This document shows, in pieces, positions 6,479-14,171 of a stretch of 14,217 nucleotides of DNA. The stretch is from Candidatus Roizmanbacteria bacterium RIFCSPLOWO2_01_FULL_44_13 (GTDB lineage: Bacteria > Patescibacteriota > Microgenomatia > UBA1406 > GWC2-37-13), in the NCBI GenBank assembly GCA_001789855.1, contig MGAT01000026.1, forward strand, positions 1,741 through 15,957, written 5' to 3'. Made by a program: the position numbers and the translations under genes. Numbering within the stretch: position 1 is the first letter of the stretch; each line of letters opens with the position of its first letter. The notes under the pieces were generated by a model. It did no database searches. It was not told the origin of the DNA and was given only the letters and a program-made list of their open reading frames with translations.

Positions 6479-7927
6479 ATGGAAGATAATAAAGAAAATC
6501 CCGTTGATTTGCAACCCGAGCCGCAGCCGACAATGGAAAGCGTACCGGTTGAAGAGGTAGCGCCGGACGTGACAGCGCCGGAAAAGGTTGCCTCTACGCC
6601 AGCCGACTTGCCTCCGACTCCGGTTTATGAGGAGCAGAAACCCCAATTCCCAATTTTTATTGTCGGCGGCGTGGTCGTATTTATTATTTTATTGATAATA
6701 ATCGTCCGGGCGTTATTCGGGGGTGGGGGAGCAAAGAAAGAAGTCGCCTTAACCTACTGGGGGTTATGGGAAGAGGCCGAGGTCATGAAACCCCTAATCG
6801 ATCTTTATCAGCAAAAGAACCCCGGCGTTACCATCAATTATCAGAAGATGGCACCTAGTGATTACCGGGAGAAACTGATCGCCCGGAGCAAATCAAATCA
6901 AGGCCCGGACATCTTTCGTTTTCACAACACCTGGCTTCCGGAGATAAAAGAAATCGTCTCGCCCCTGCCGTCCCAGATCATGAGTAGCGCCGAATTTGAG
7001 AAGACGTTTTATCCGGTGGCGCAAAGAGATTTAAAAATAGACAATTATTATTTCGGCATTCCGTTGACGATAGACGGGCTGGTCTTGATCTATAACGAAA
7101 ACCTTTTCAGAAAAGCGGGAGTGGCGACCAGCCCAACGACTTGGGACGACATCACCGAAATCGTCCCCCGCTTGACGGTAAAAGACCAGAGTGGAAATCT
7201 GATTACGAGCGGCATCGCTATCGGAACGACTAGCAACGTCGACCATTTTTCCGATATTTTTGGGCTGCTTCTGATCCAAAATGGAGGCAGTCTAGCTAGA
7301 TTGGATTCGCCGGAGGCGGTCGGCGCCTTGGAAATTTATCGCAAGTTTTCCGAGTCTCCCCAGGGTTATTGGGATGACGCGATGCCGAATTCGACCACCG
7401 CTTTTATCCAGGAAAAAGTGGCTATTATTTTGGCTCCTTCCTGGGAAATTTTGGCGATCAAAGCGGCCAATCCCGACATCCAAATGAAAGTGATGCCAGT
7501 GCCGTCGGTCCCGGGAGCCAAGGCGGTTTCTTTAGCGTCTTACTGGGTGGAAGGAGTTTCCAAATACAGCGCCAATCAGATCGAAGCCTGGAAGTTTTTG
7601 AGGTTCCTGTCCGAAAAGGACAATATGACGCGTCTTTACGAGATACAGACCCGGGTAAGGCCGTTTGGCGAGCCGTACTCCCGCGTCGACCTCGCTCCGC
7701 TTTTGGCGCAAAACGAATATCTGTCACCGGTTATAAAACAGGCCGGGAGTTTTGTTTCCCAACCGTTAATTTCCAGGACCTTTGATAACGGTTTAAATGA
7801 TGAGATAATAAAATATATCGAGAACGCGATCAATTCGGCCGTCCAAGGAGTCTCGTATAGCGAAGCGTTAAAAACCGCCGCCCAAGGAGTGGCGCAAATT
7901 TTCACAAAATACAGTATCGCACCATGA
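6479..7927 (+). CDS. Membrane-tethered extracellular solute-binding protein (ABC sugar-binding family 1/8-like)
   Basis: The 482-residue product has an acidic Pro/Glu-rich cytoplasmic-looking tail (residues 1-56), one TM helix (about 57-76), a Gly-rich hinge, and then a full solute-binding fold (about 88-482). Family features are LTYWGLWEEAEVMKPLI near the start, a YREKLIAR ... GPDIFRFHN segment, FGIPLTIDGLVLIYNENLF, a TWDDI segment, FIQEKVAIIL, and SYWVEGVSKYS followed by EAWKFLRFL. This family binds sugars or oligosaccharides for ABC importers. Usually it is a lipoprotein or secreted; here there is no lipobox Cys and a non-cleaved helix tethers it. No permease or ATPase gene is in the window. 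It overlaps the next gene by 4 bp (ATGA), so the two are likely made in step. The ligand is unknown; a sensory or structural use is possible. Confidence 0.85.
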   Translation: MEDNKENPVDLQPEPQPTMESVPVEEVAPDVTAPEKVASTPADLPPTPVYEEQKPQFPIFIVGGVVVFIILLIIIVRALFGGGGAKKEVALTYWGLWEEAEVMKPLIDLYQQKNPGVTINYQKMAPSDYREKLIARSKSNQGPDIFRFHNTWLPEIKEIVSPLPSQIMSSAEFEKTFYPVAQRDLKIDNYYFGIPLTIDGLVLIYNENLFRKAGVATSPTTWDDITEIVPRLTVKDQSGNLITSGIAIGTTSNVDHFSDIFGLLLIQNGGSLARLDSPEAVGALEIYRKFSESPQGYWDDAMPNSTTAFIQEKVAIILAPSWEILAIKAANPDIQMKVMPVPSVPGAKAVSLASYWVEGVSKYSANQIEAWKFLRFLSEKDNMTRLYEIQTRVRPFGEPYSRVDLAPLLAQNEYLSPVIKQAGSFVSQPLISRTFDNGLNDEIIKYIENAINSAVQGVSYSEALKTAAQGVAQIFTKYSIAP

Positions 7928-9918
7928 AACTGCCATTTTTTTCTCTGCCAAAAACGAAGCAAGAATACTATCTGGGCCTATTCCTGAAGGAAGAGGAAGG
8001 AACGGTGATGGTGATTGCGAAGCACCGCGGGCGCGTAGAAGTAAGAGAATCGGAAAAATTTTTGTATTCAAACGGCTGGGAAAATCTTACTGACGACATC
8101 GACGAAGTTTTGTACCGCCTAGAGAAAAAACTTGGTACAACGGTTAATAAAACAATTTTTTTTGTTTATTCCCATTTCATCGACGAAAGAGCGGGGGATA
8201 TCAAAAAACCGTATTTGACAAAAATCAAAGAATTGGTAAAGAATCTGGAACTTACCGCCATGGGTTATATTGAATGCATTGAGGGCGCGGCCCGGCTCAT
8301 GCAGTCTAAAGAAAGTATTCCGCCGACCGCCATTTTCATCGAATTGGACCGCCACGACTTCAGCCTTTTCGTTTATAAAGGAGGAAAGCAGGCGCAAAAA
8401 ATCTCTCTTGCACGAACCGACAACATCACCGACGATTTACAACTCGCCTTAAAAGATATTAAAGGACAGTCGCTTTTACCGTCAAGAATTGTTCTTTACG
8501 ACGGAGATAACCTCGACGCCGCCGCAGAAAAAATTATTTCTTTCCGATTTGAGGAGGACTACTTTGTTCAATTGCCGCGCGTCGATATTTTGCCGACAGA
8601 CGAAATCAAGGACTCCCTGGCGGATATTTTTGCCGAGCAGATCGTCCCCGACGCCGGGGAGACAGTCGAGGAGCCGGCCAAAAAACCGGAGGAAAGCTTT
8701 GGCTTTTTAATCAACGAGGACATAAAAGAGAAGGTAGTATCTGCACCTCCGGTACAAAAACCGGTCTTTATCATGCCGCGTTTTAATCTGCCGACTCTTC
8801 CGCCGATTCCAAAAATCAACCTATCTTTTTTGACCGGAAAAGTCGCCGCCATAGTCGGTGTAATAATCATCATCGCCGCTTTGTTTTTAAACGAATATTT
8901 TTTTCATAAAGCCGACATAAAAGTTTATCTGGCATCGCAACCAATCAGCAAAGAGGCGGATTTTGAATTAGACTATTCAATAGCCACCTCGAGCGCCAAA
9001 TTTAGTGACCAAGCTGTCGCCACCGGTCAAAGACAAATAGGTGATCCGGCCCGTGGCCAGGTAACCTTGCACAATTTTGACGATAAAGAAAGAGTCTTTG
9101 CCAAAGGAACAGTCATTCAATCGGCCGCCCTGAATTTCCTAACCGATACCGAGGTAAAAGTCGCGTCCTCTTCAATCGCCTCAGACGGCAGCGCCAAGCT
9201 GCCAGGCAAAAATAACGCCGGGGTGACTGCGGAAGCGATTGGCCCGGAAGGAAACCTAGCTAAAGGGTCAAGATTCACGATAGAGGGGTTATCGAACAGT
9301 CTATATTTTGCCATCAACGAATCGGCTCTCTCCGGCGGGACGAAAAAAACAGTGAAAACGGTCGCCGCCGAAGACCAAGAAAAATTAGAAGCGGCTGTTT
9401 TGGCTGCCGCCAAAAAACAAATAAAAACACCAGGAGGGGCTCGCGGAGAAATTCTTTCGACCTTAACCGAAACCGAAATTTCGCAGGCTAGCTTTTCAAG
9501 AGAGGTCGGCGAGGAGGCCCAGGAGGTTGGTATAGACGCCGATGTCGAGACTACCTTTTATCTTTATGACAAAGACAAGCTTTTAACAGACATTCAAGAA
9601 GAGTTAAAAAATAATGTTAAATTGGGTTACTCGTTAGACAAATCCTTGATCAGTTACAAAGTTGACGAAGGTACGCTCGCCGTCAACGAAAACAGCCTTT
9701 CATTGTCTTTGATTATCAACGCGAAAGCGATTAAAAAAGTTTCCGAGGCGGACATCATCGCCAATTTGAAGGGCCGGCACCAAAACAATCTCTCCGTCTT
9801 AAAAGATAAGTTCGGCGTTCAGGCCTATGATTTAAAAATAAACGAACCAATCCCAATATTCGCCAAATTTCTTCCCTTCTTCAAAAAGAATATTAATTTA
9901 ACCATTTCGGCGCGTTGA
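7924..9918 (+). CDS. Bitopic protein: actin-ATPase-like cytoplasmic region, TM helix, baseplate-J-like external region
   Basis: The 664-residue product falls into three parts. Residues 8-220 resemble a degenerate PilM/FtsA-like actin-type ATPase fold: strands around YYLGLFL, AIFIELDRHDFSLFVYKGG and PSRIVLYDG fall where the two phosphate loops and the adenosine segment would be, but the Gly- and Asp-rich loops are not intact, so ATP binding is doubtful. A Pro- and acid-rich linker leads to a TM helix at about residues 306-325. Residues 340-664 are outside and include ARGQVTLHN ... GTVIQS ... GPEGNLAKGSRFTIEG (about 375-470), the pattern annotated as baseplate J-like in CPR genomes, then an alpha/beta tail. 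It overlaps the upstream gene by ATGA, and the sortase gene starts 2 nt after its stop. The function is unknown; coupling cytoplasm to a surface structure is inference. Confidence 0.7.
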   Translation: MKLPFFSLPKTKQEYYLGLFLKEEEGTVMVIAKHRGRVEVRESEKFLYSNGWENLTDDIDEVLYRLEKKLGTTVNKTIFFVYSHFIDERAGDIKKPYLTKIKELVKNLELTAMGYIECIEGAARLMQSKESIPPTAIFIELDRHDFSLFVYKGGKQAQKISLARTDNITDDLQLALKDIKGQSLLPSRIVLYDGDNLDAAAEKIISFRFEEDYFVQLPRVDILPTDEIKDSLADIFAEQIVPDAGETVEEPAKKPEESFGFLINEDIKEKVVSAPPVQKPVFIMPRFNLPTLPPIPKINLSFLTGKVAAIVGVIIIIAALFLNEYFFHKADIKVYLASQPISKEADFELDYSIATSSAKFSDQAVATGQRQIGDPARGQVTLHNFDDKERVFAKGTVIQSAALNFLTDTEVKVASSSIASDGSAKLPGKNNAGVTAEAIGPEGNLAKGSRFTIEGLSNSLYFAINESALSGGTKKTVKTVAAEDQEKLEAAVLAAAKKQIKTPGGARGEILSTLTETEISQASFSREVGEEAQEVGIDADVETTFYLYDKDKLLTDIQEELKNNVKLGYSLDKSLISYKVDEGTLAVNENSLSLSLIINAKAIKKVSEADIIANLKGRHQNNLSVLKDKFGVQAYDLKINEPIPIFAKFLPFFKKNINLTISAR

Positions 9919-9920
9919 TT

Positions 9921-10652
9921 ATGAGGAAAGTATATATCAAACAACACAACACTCCCCGAAAAAAAGCGGTCAGCCTTTTTTCCTACATTTTTCTGACGAT
10001 AGGCGCCCTCTTATTATTCTGGTCTTTTTACCCGATTGTTTCCTTTGAAATATATTCGCGGATTTTTTTGAAAAATGCTTTGGCATCGCCGGTTTCAAAA
10101 GATGCCGTTCCATCGCTCTCCGAAGCCAATTCTGTACTCGGAAGTTTTAATATCTTTTCCAATAACCTGCGCGACTACACCAAGGCAAGCGTCTGGTTTC
10201 CCAACCGCCCGCAGGGGAAGAGTAGCTTGACGCAGGCGGTCAAAGAGTATAGTCTTTCCATTCCGAGCCTCGACATCAAAGATGCCAAAGTGGTCGTCGG
10301 CGGCGAAGATCTGAAAGCGAGCTTGGTCCATTATTTACCAGAATCGATGCCCGGAGAGTACGGCAATGTGGCGATCTTTGGTCACTCGACTTTACCCCAA
10401 CTCTATAACGTCAAAGATTACAAAACGATCTTTACCTATCTGCCGTCTCTTGAAAAAGGGGACACCATTAAAGTCAAAGTAGCAGACGTCGAATATGAAT
10501 ACGAAGTGACCAATTCATTTGTGGTCGACCCGAGCGAAGTGTCGATTTTAGAGCAGACAAAAGACGGCTCTTACTTAACTCTAGTGACCTGCGTTCCCCC
10601 CGGAACCTATTGGAAACGGCTTGTGGTGAAGGCGCGTTTGAAATTGATTTAG
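9921..10652 (+). CDS. Sortase (cysteine transpeptidase, class D/E-like)
   Basis: Sortases cut sorting signals such as LPxTG and link surface proteins to the cell wall. The 243-residue product has a basic N-terminus, one TM helix (about residues 17-38), a spacer, and the sortase beta-barrel. The catalytic His is in FGHST (residue 155), the Cys in TLVTCVPPGT (residue 224), and the Arg in YWKRLVV (residue 233), in the correct order and spacing. The TLVTC-x-PPGT form resembles class D and E enzymes; the subclass is not certain. ATG 9921 lies 2 nt after the preceding stop and is preferred to a TTG at 9915 that would overlap it. Candidate substrates are the LPTTG (1104-1565) and IPVAG (2-430) proteins. 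There is no Shine-Dalgarno, so translation probably depends on the upstream gene. Confidence 0.92.
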   Translation: MRKVYIKQHNTPRKKAVSLFSYIFLTIGALLLFWSFYPIVSFEIYSRIFLKNALASPVSKDAVPSLSEANSVLGSFNIFSNNLRDYTKASVWFPNRPQGKSSLTQAVKEYSLSIPSLDIKDAKVVVGGEDLKASLVHYLPESMPGEYGNVAIFGHSTLPQLYNVKDYKTIFTYLPSLEKGDTIKVKVADVEYEYEVTNSFVVDPSEVSILEQTKDGSYLTLVTCVPPGTYWKRLVVKARLKLI

Positions 10653-10672
10653 CCCATAATATTTGCTAAAAT
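10644..10672 (+). promoter_or_regulatory. Sigma70-type promoter for the PBP gene
   Basis: TTGATT (10644-10649), a 17-nt spacer and TAAAAT (10667-10672) with a TGC extension form the best full promoter in the window. The -10 box is 7 nt before the ATG at 10680, predicting an mRNA with almost no leader. The -35 box lies inside the last codons of the sortase gene. Confidence 0.7.
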
Positions 10673-10679
10673 AGGCGTC

Positions 10680-12812
10680 ATGAATCAAGCGCTGAAGCTG
10701 CTATATTTTATTGCCTTATTCTTTATTTATATTGGAGAGGCGACACAAAGGCTATTCTTTTATATTCTATCCCGTCTGAATAACTTGGTTCGGTTTTTCA
10801 AATCAATAAAATTGCCGCGTCTGCCAAGAATTGCCTCGACCACGATTTCCCTGTCTTTTATCGGAACGAGAGCGAGATATTTTTTGACCGGAGTGGTCGC
10901 GACTTTGATTGTGCTTTCGATTTGGCAGAGCTATGTTTTTGTCAAAGAACTGCCATCGCCCTATAGTATCGGAAAAATTAATTACCCTCAGTCCAGTCAC
11001 ATTTATGACCGAAACGGCAAGCTCTTATACGAGATTTACAAGAGCCAAAATCGAACCCCAATTGCCTTGTCTCGGTTGCCGACCGACTTAATCGAAGCGA
11101 CAATTGCGATAGAGGATAAGGATTTTTACCGGCACAACGGCATTGCTCCGATTTCAGGAATTTTGAGGGCGATCAAAGAAAACATTGCCAACAAAACTCT
11201 TCAGGGCGGCTCGACAATAACCCAGCAACTCGTTAAATCGGCCCTGTTGACGCCGGACAGAACCATAAAAAGAAAGTTCAAAGAAATTATTCTAGCCCTT
11301 TGGACAGAAAAAGTTTACAGCAAAGATAAAATTCTTGAGATGTATCTCAATCAGGTGCCATACGGCGGTTCTTCCTATGGAATCGAGGAAGCAGCCAAAA
11401 CCTACTTCGGCAAAGAGGCAAAAGAGTTAACCCTGGAAGAAGCGGCTATGCTCGCCGGTTTACCACAGGCGCCTTCAATCTATTCTCCTTATAACGACCC
11501 GGAGGCGGCTAAACAAAGAAGAAATGAGGTATTAAGGGCGATGGAAAAAGAAAAATATATCGATCACGAAACGCGCGTCTTTGCCGAGAAAACTGAAATT
11601 ACCGTGTTGCCGCCGAAAACTTCTATAAAAGCTCCTCACTTCGTTTTTTACGTGAAAAGCCAACTCGAGGACAAATACGGAATTTCAACCGTAGAGGAGG
11701 GTGGACTTAGGGTGACAACGACGCTCGACCTGGACATCCAGGAAGAGGTGGAAAAAATTCTCAAAGAAGAATTGGCTAATTTGGAATATCTAAACGTAAC
11801 CAATGGCGCGATATTGGTGACGAGGCCTCAAACGGGCGAGATCATCGCCATGGCCGGCAGCAGAGACTATTTTGAAGAGGAGGATGGCGCCTTTAACGTC
11901 ACGACCGCCTTGAGGCAACCAGGGAGTTCTATCAAGCCGATTATGTATTCATTAGCCTTGCAAAAAGGTTTTACCGCCGCCACCATCATCGACGACGCGC
12001 CGGTTGCTTTCAATAGCCCGGGTTCGCCTCCTTATGTGCCGGTTAACTACGATGGTAAATTTCACGGCAAGGTGCCGCTCCGTCTGGCGTTGGCCAATTC
12101 CTATAATGTTCCGGCGGTAAAAACTTTGGAAAAAGTCGGGGTCTCCGATTTTATTGATTACGCAGAAAAGTTGGGAATTTCGACTTGGACGGACCGGTCG
12201 CGCTACGGCTTGTCGCTGACCTTGGGTGGGGGAGAGGTGACGATGGTTGATATGGCAACCGCCTTTGGAGTCTTGGCGAACAATGGTTATAAAATTCCTT
12301 TGAGCTATTACCTCAAGGTTACCGGTCAGGACAATTTCTCGACCGAATTTCACCCGTTTAAAATCAGGGAAATGGACTCTTCTATTTCCTACATCGTGAG
12401 CGACATTTTAGCCGACAACTTTGCCAGGGTCCAGGCTTTTGGCGGCAATTCGCAGTTGGAGATTCCAGGTTATAAAGTCGCCGTAAAGACCGGGACCACT
12501 AACGACAAAAAAGACAACTGGACGATCGGCTACAATCCGGATTTTTTGGTCGTCGTCTGGGTTGGGAACAATAACAACACGCCAATGAATCCCTATCTGA
12601 CTTCCGGTATTACCGGCGCGGCGCCGATTTTCAACCGGGTGATGAGCTATCTTCTGAAAAATTACAGTTCGGGTTCAAAGTGGTACGAAAGACCGGCCAA
12701 CGTCGTCACGAAAAACTGCTTTTTCGGCAGAGTCGAATATTTTGTCAAAGGGACGGAGACCAAGGTCAACTGCAGCACTTCAGTCCTCGCTACTCCGACC
12801 CCAACACCATAA
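10680..12812 (+). CDS. Class A penicillin-binding protein (PBP1A/1C-type glycosyltransferase-transpeptidase)
   Basis: A two-domain peptidoglycan synthase: it polymerises lipid II and cross-links the stem peptides outside the membrane. The 710-residue product has a hydrophobic N-terminal stretch (about 5-30), a basic segment, a TM helix (about 67-87), and then the GT51 domain with catalytic Glu145 in IEDKDFYRHNG, QGGSTITQQLVK, and EMYLNQVPYGG. The transpeptidase domain has S416-S-I-K419, S474-Y-N476 and K603-T-G605. All catalytic motifs are present, so it should be active and beta-lactam sensitive. The tail contains two Cys and ends in a short TPTPTP run like the stalks of the surface proteins here. 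It has its own promoter after the sortase gene but could also be read from upstream. The stop is 6 nt before copy 2 of the 80-bp repeat. Confidence 0.95.
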   Translation: MNQALKLLYFIALFFIYIGEATQRLFFYILSRLNNLVRFFKSIKLPRLPRIASTTISLSFIGTRARYFLTGVVATLIVLSIWQSYVFVKELPSPYSIGKINYPQSSHIYDRNGKLLYEIYKSQNRTPIALSRLPTDLIEATIAIEDKDFYRHNGIAPISGILRAIKENIANKTLQGGSTITQQLVKSALLTPDRTIKRKFKEIILALWTEKVYSKDKILEMYLNQVPYGGSSYGIEEAAKTYFGKEAKELTLEEAAMLAGLPQAPSIYSPYNDPEAAKQRRNEVLRAMEKEKYIDHETRVFAEKTEITVLPPKTSIKAPHFVFYVKSQLEDKYGISTVEEGGLRVTTTLDLDIQEEVEKILKEELANLEYLNVTNGAILVTRPQTGEIIAMAGSRDYFEEEDGAFNVTTALRQPGSSIKPIMYSLALQKGFTAATIIDDAPVAFNSPGSPPYVPVNYDGKFHGKVPLRLALANSYNVPAVKTLEKVGVSDFIDYAEKLGISTWTDRSRYGLSLTLGGGEVTMVDMATAFGVLANNGYKIPLSYYLKVTGQDNFSTEFHPFKIREMDSSISYIVSDILADNFARVQAFGGNSQLEIPGYKVAVKTGTTNDKKDNWTIGYNPDFLVVVWVGNNNNTPMNPYLTSGITGAAPIFNRVMSYLLKNYSSGSKWYERPANVVTKNCFFGRVEYFVKGTETKVNCSTSVLATPTPTP

Positions 12813-12818
12813 ATAAAA

Positions 12819-12898
12819 TAAACCCTCGATACCGTATTTCTCGGGAACCGCTGCGCTTGCAAACGAACGTTCCCTCAAAATAGGTATCTGCGGGTTTT
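12819..12898. repeat. 80-bp hairpin repeat, copy 2; likely two-way terminator
   Basis: Identical to 2575-2654 over 80 of 80 bases. It fills nearly all of the 87-nt gap between the convergent PBP and serS genes, ending 1 nt before the serS stop codon. On + the stem ends in GGGTTTT followed by ATTATTTTT; on - it ends in GGGTTTATTTTATTT. Both are terminator-like, so this copy can end transcripts of both neighbours. Inner stems and the 20-nt loop are as in copy 1. Confidence 0.88.
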
Positions 12899-12899
12899 A

Positions 12900-14153
12900 T
12901 TATTTTTCAGCGGTTATTTTGTCGAATCCCGCAAGTGGCTGAAGTACTTTTGGAATAGTGATAGACCCGTCTTTTTGCTGATAGTTTTCGATTAAAGCAA
13001 TCAGAATTCTGGGGGAGGCGAGAGCAGTGTTATTCAGGGAAAAACAATATTCTGTCGATCCGTCCTTTTTTCGATATTTAATTTTTAATCTTCTGGTTTG
13101 GAAGTCGCCCATGATTGAATTGGACATGGTTTCGCCGTACGCTTCGCGGGAAGGCATCCAGGTTTCGGTGTCGTATTTTTTCATCTGCGGTTCGCCCATG
13201 TCGCCGGTACACATCAGCATCACCCGGTAGGGGAGTTGCAACTCCTCGAGAATTTCCTCGCAATTTTTTTGCAGTTCCTCGTGGAGTTTTTTGGCTTCCT
13301 CAACGTCGTTTTTTGCGAGTATAACCTGTTCAACCTTCCAGAATTCGTGCAATCGATACAAACCCTTGGTGTCTTTCCCGTAGGCGCCGGCCTCTTTTCT
13401 AAAGCAAGGGGAGAAGGCGACAAATTTTTTCGGCAGGACTTTTTCATTTAAGATTTCTCCGGCAAAATAGGCGGTCACCGGTTGCTCGGCGGTTCCGGCT
13501 AGATAAGCGTCCTCGTCATTTAGTTTGTAGGTGTCGGGTTCTCCCCAAGGGAATTGGCCGCTTCCATAGAGCGCCATCCTTTTTATCACCGCCGGTGCGA
13601 TAATCGGTGTATAACCTTTCTTGACCAGTTTATTAAAGACATAAAATAAAAGGGCAAAATGGAGTTGGGCGAGTTGGTTCTTCAAAAAATATCCTCTAAA
13701 TCCCGAAACCTTAGCGCCTCGTTCCAGATCGATTAAATCAAGGCTCTCACTGAGTTCAATGTGGGATTTTGGTTTGAAGTCAAACTTTGGCAGCTTACCC
13801 CAATTTTTTACTTCTTTATTTCCCGACGCGTCTGCCCCGACCGGAACTTCGGGCAGGGGAACGTTTGGGACGAAAGAAAGCAATAAATCTAGTTGAACTT
13901 CGACTTTGGTCAAGTCGTCTTCGATTTTTTTTAGTTCTTCTTTTATCTCTTTGCCCCTTTTAATTACTTCGGCAGTAGGTTTGGATTTTCCGGTTTTGTT
14001 TCTTTCTTCGCGAAGCTTTTGGGCTTTTTGAATTAATAGGCGGCGGTCATCGTCGAGAGTTATTATTTTATCCAACTCAACCTCTCTTCCTTTATTTTTA
14101 GCGGCGGCGAGAACCTTGTCTTTATTATTGCGGATATAGTCTACAGACAACAT
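12900..14153 (-). CDS. serS: Seryl-tRNA synthetase
   Basis: SerRS charges tRNA-Ser with serine from ATP in the cytoplasm. The 417-residue product has the typical N-terminal long coiled-coil arm (about residues 25-105, Lys/Glu-rich) that binds the tRNA long variable arm, and then the class II catalytic core. The core shows GSGQFPWGEPDTYKL, a TAEQPV serine-pocket Thr-Ala-Glu, motif 2 FSPCFRKEAGAYGKDTKGL ... RLHEFWKVEQ, MGDFQTRRLKIKYR, and motif 3. Motif 3 reads LNNTALASPRILIALIENYQ where most bacterial enzymes have an LNGSGLAVGR-type sequence; the invariant Arg is kept. Length is normal. ATG 14153 gives the standard MLSVDYIR-like beginning. The stop is 1 nt past the edge of repeat copy 2. Confidence 0.96.
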   Translation of the reverse strand: MLSVDYIRNNKDKVLAAAKNKGREVELDKIITLDDDRRLLIQKAQKLREERNKTGKSKPTAEVIKRGKEIKEELKKIEDDLTKVEVQLDLLLSFVPNVPLPEVPVGADASGNKEVKNWGKLPKFDFKPKSHIELSESLDLIDLERGAKVSGFRGYFLKNQLAQLHFALLFYVFNKLVKKGYTPIIAPAVIKRMALYGSGQFPWGEPDTYKLNDEDAYLAGTAEQPVTAYFAGEILNEKVLPKKFVAFSPCFRKEAGAYGKDTKGLYRLHEFWKVEQVILAKNDVEEAKKLHEELQKNCEEILEELQLPYRVMLMCTGDMGEPQMKKYDTETWMPSREAYGETMSNSIMGDFQTRRLKIKYRKKDGSTEYCFSLNNTALASPRILIALIENYQQKDGSITIPKVLQPLAGFDKITAEK

Positions 14154-14162
14154 ATCTATTCC

Positions 14163-14171
14163 ATCATATCA
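14163..14171 (-). promoter_or_regulatory. Extended -10 promoter (TGA TATGAT) for serS
   Basis: On the - strand TATGAT (14168-14163) with a TGn extension lies 9 nt before the serS ATG, so the mRNA would begin about 3 nt before the start codon. No good -35 box is seen at 16-17 nt. No Shine-Dalgarno precedes the ATG. Confidence 0.6.

Noticed and set aside
6432..6533. Longer VanW protein starting at 6533
   Set aside because: It would overlap the divergent gene and its promoter and bury the signal helix; ATG 6431 fits better.
7924..9918. Baseplate-J-like region as sign of a prophage
   Set aside because: No other phage gene is nearby, and the protein is membrane-anchored and part of an envelope operon.
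9915..9920. TTG starts at 9915, 4428 and 2683 for the sortase, acyltransferase and helicase
   Set aside because: Each has an ATG 6-24 nt downstream; at 4428 and 9915 the TTG overlaps the previous stop, and at 4428 the TTG would place the -10 box inside the coding region.
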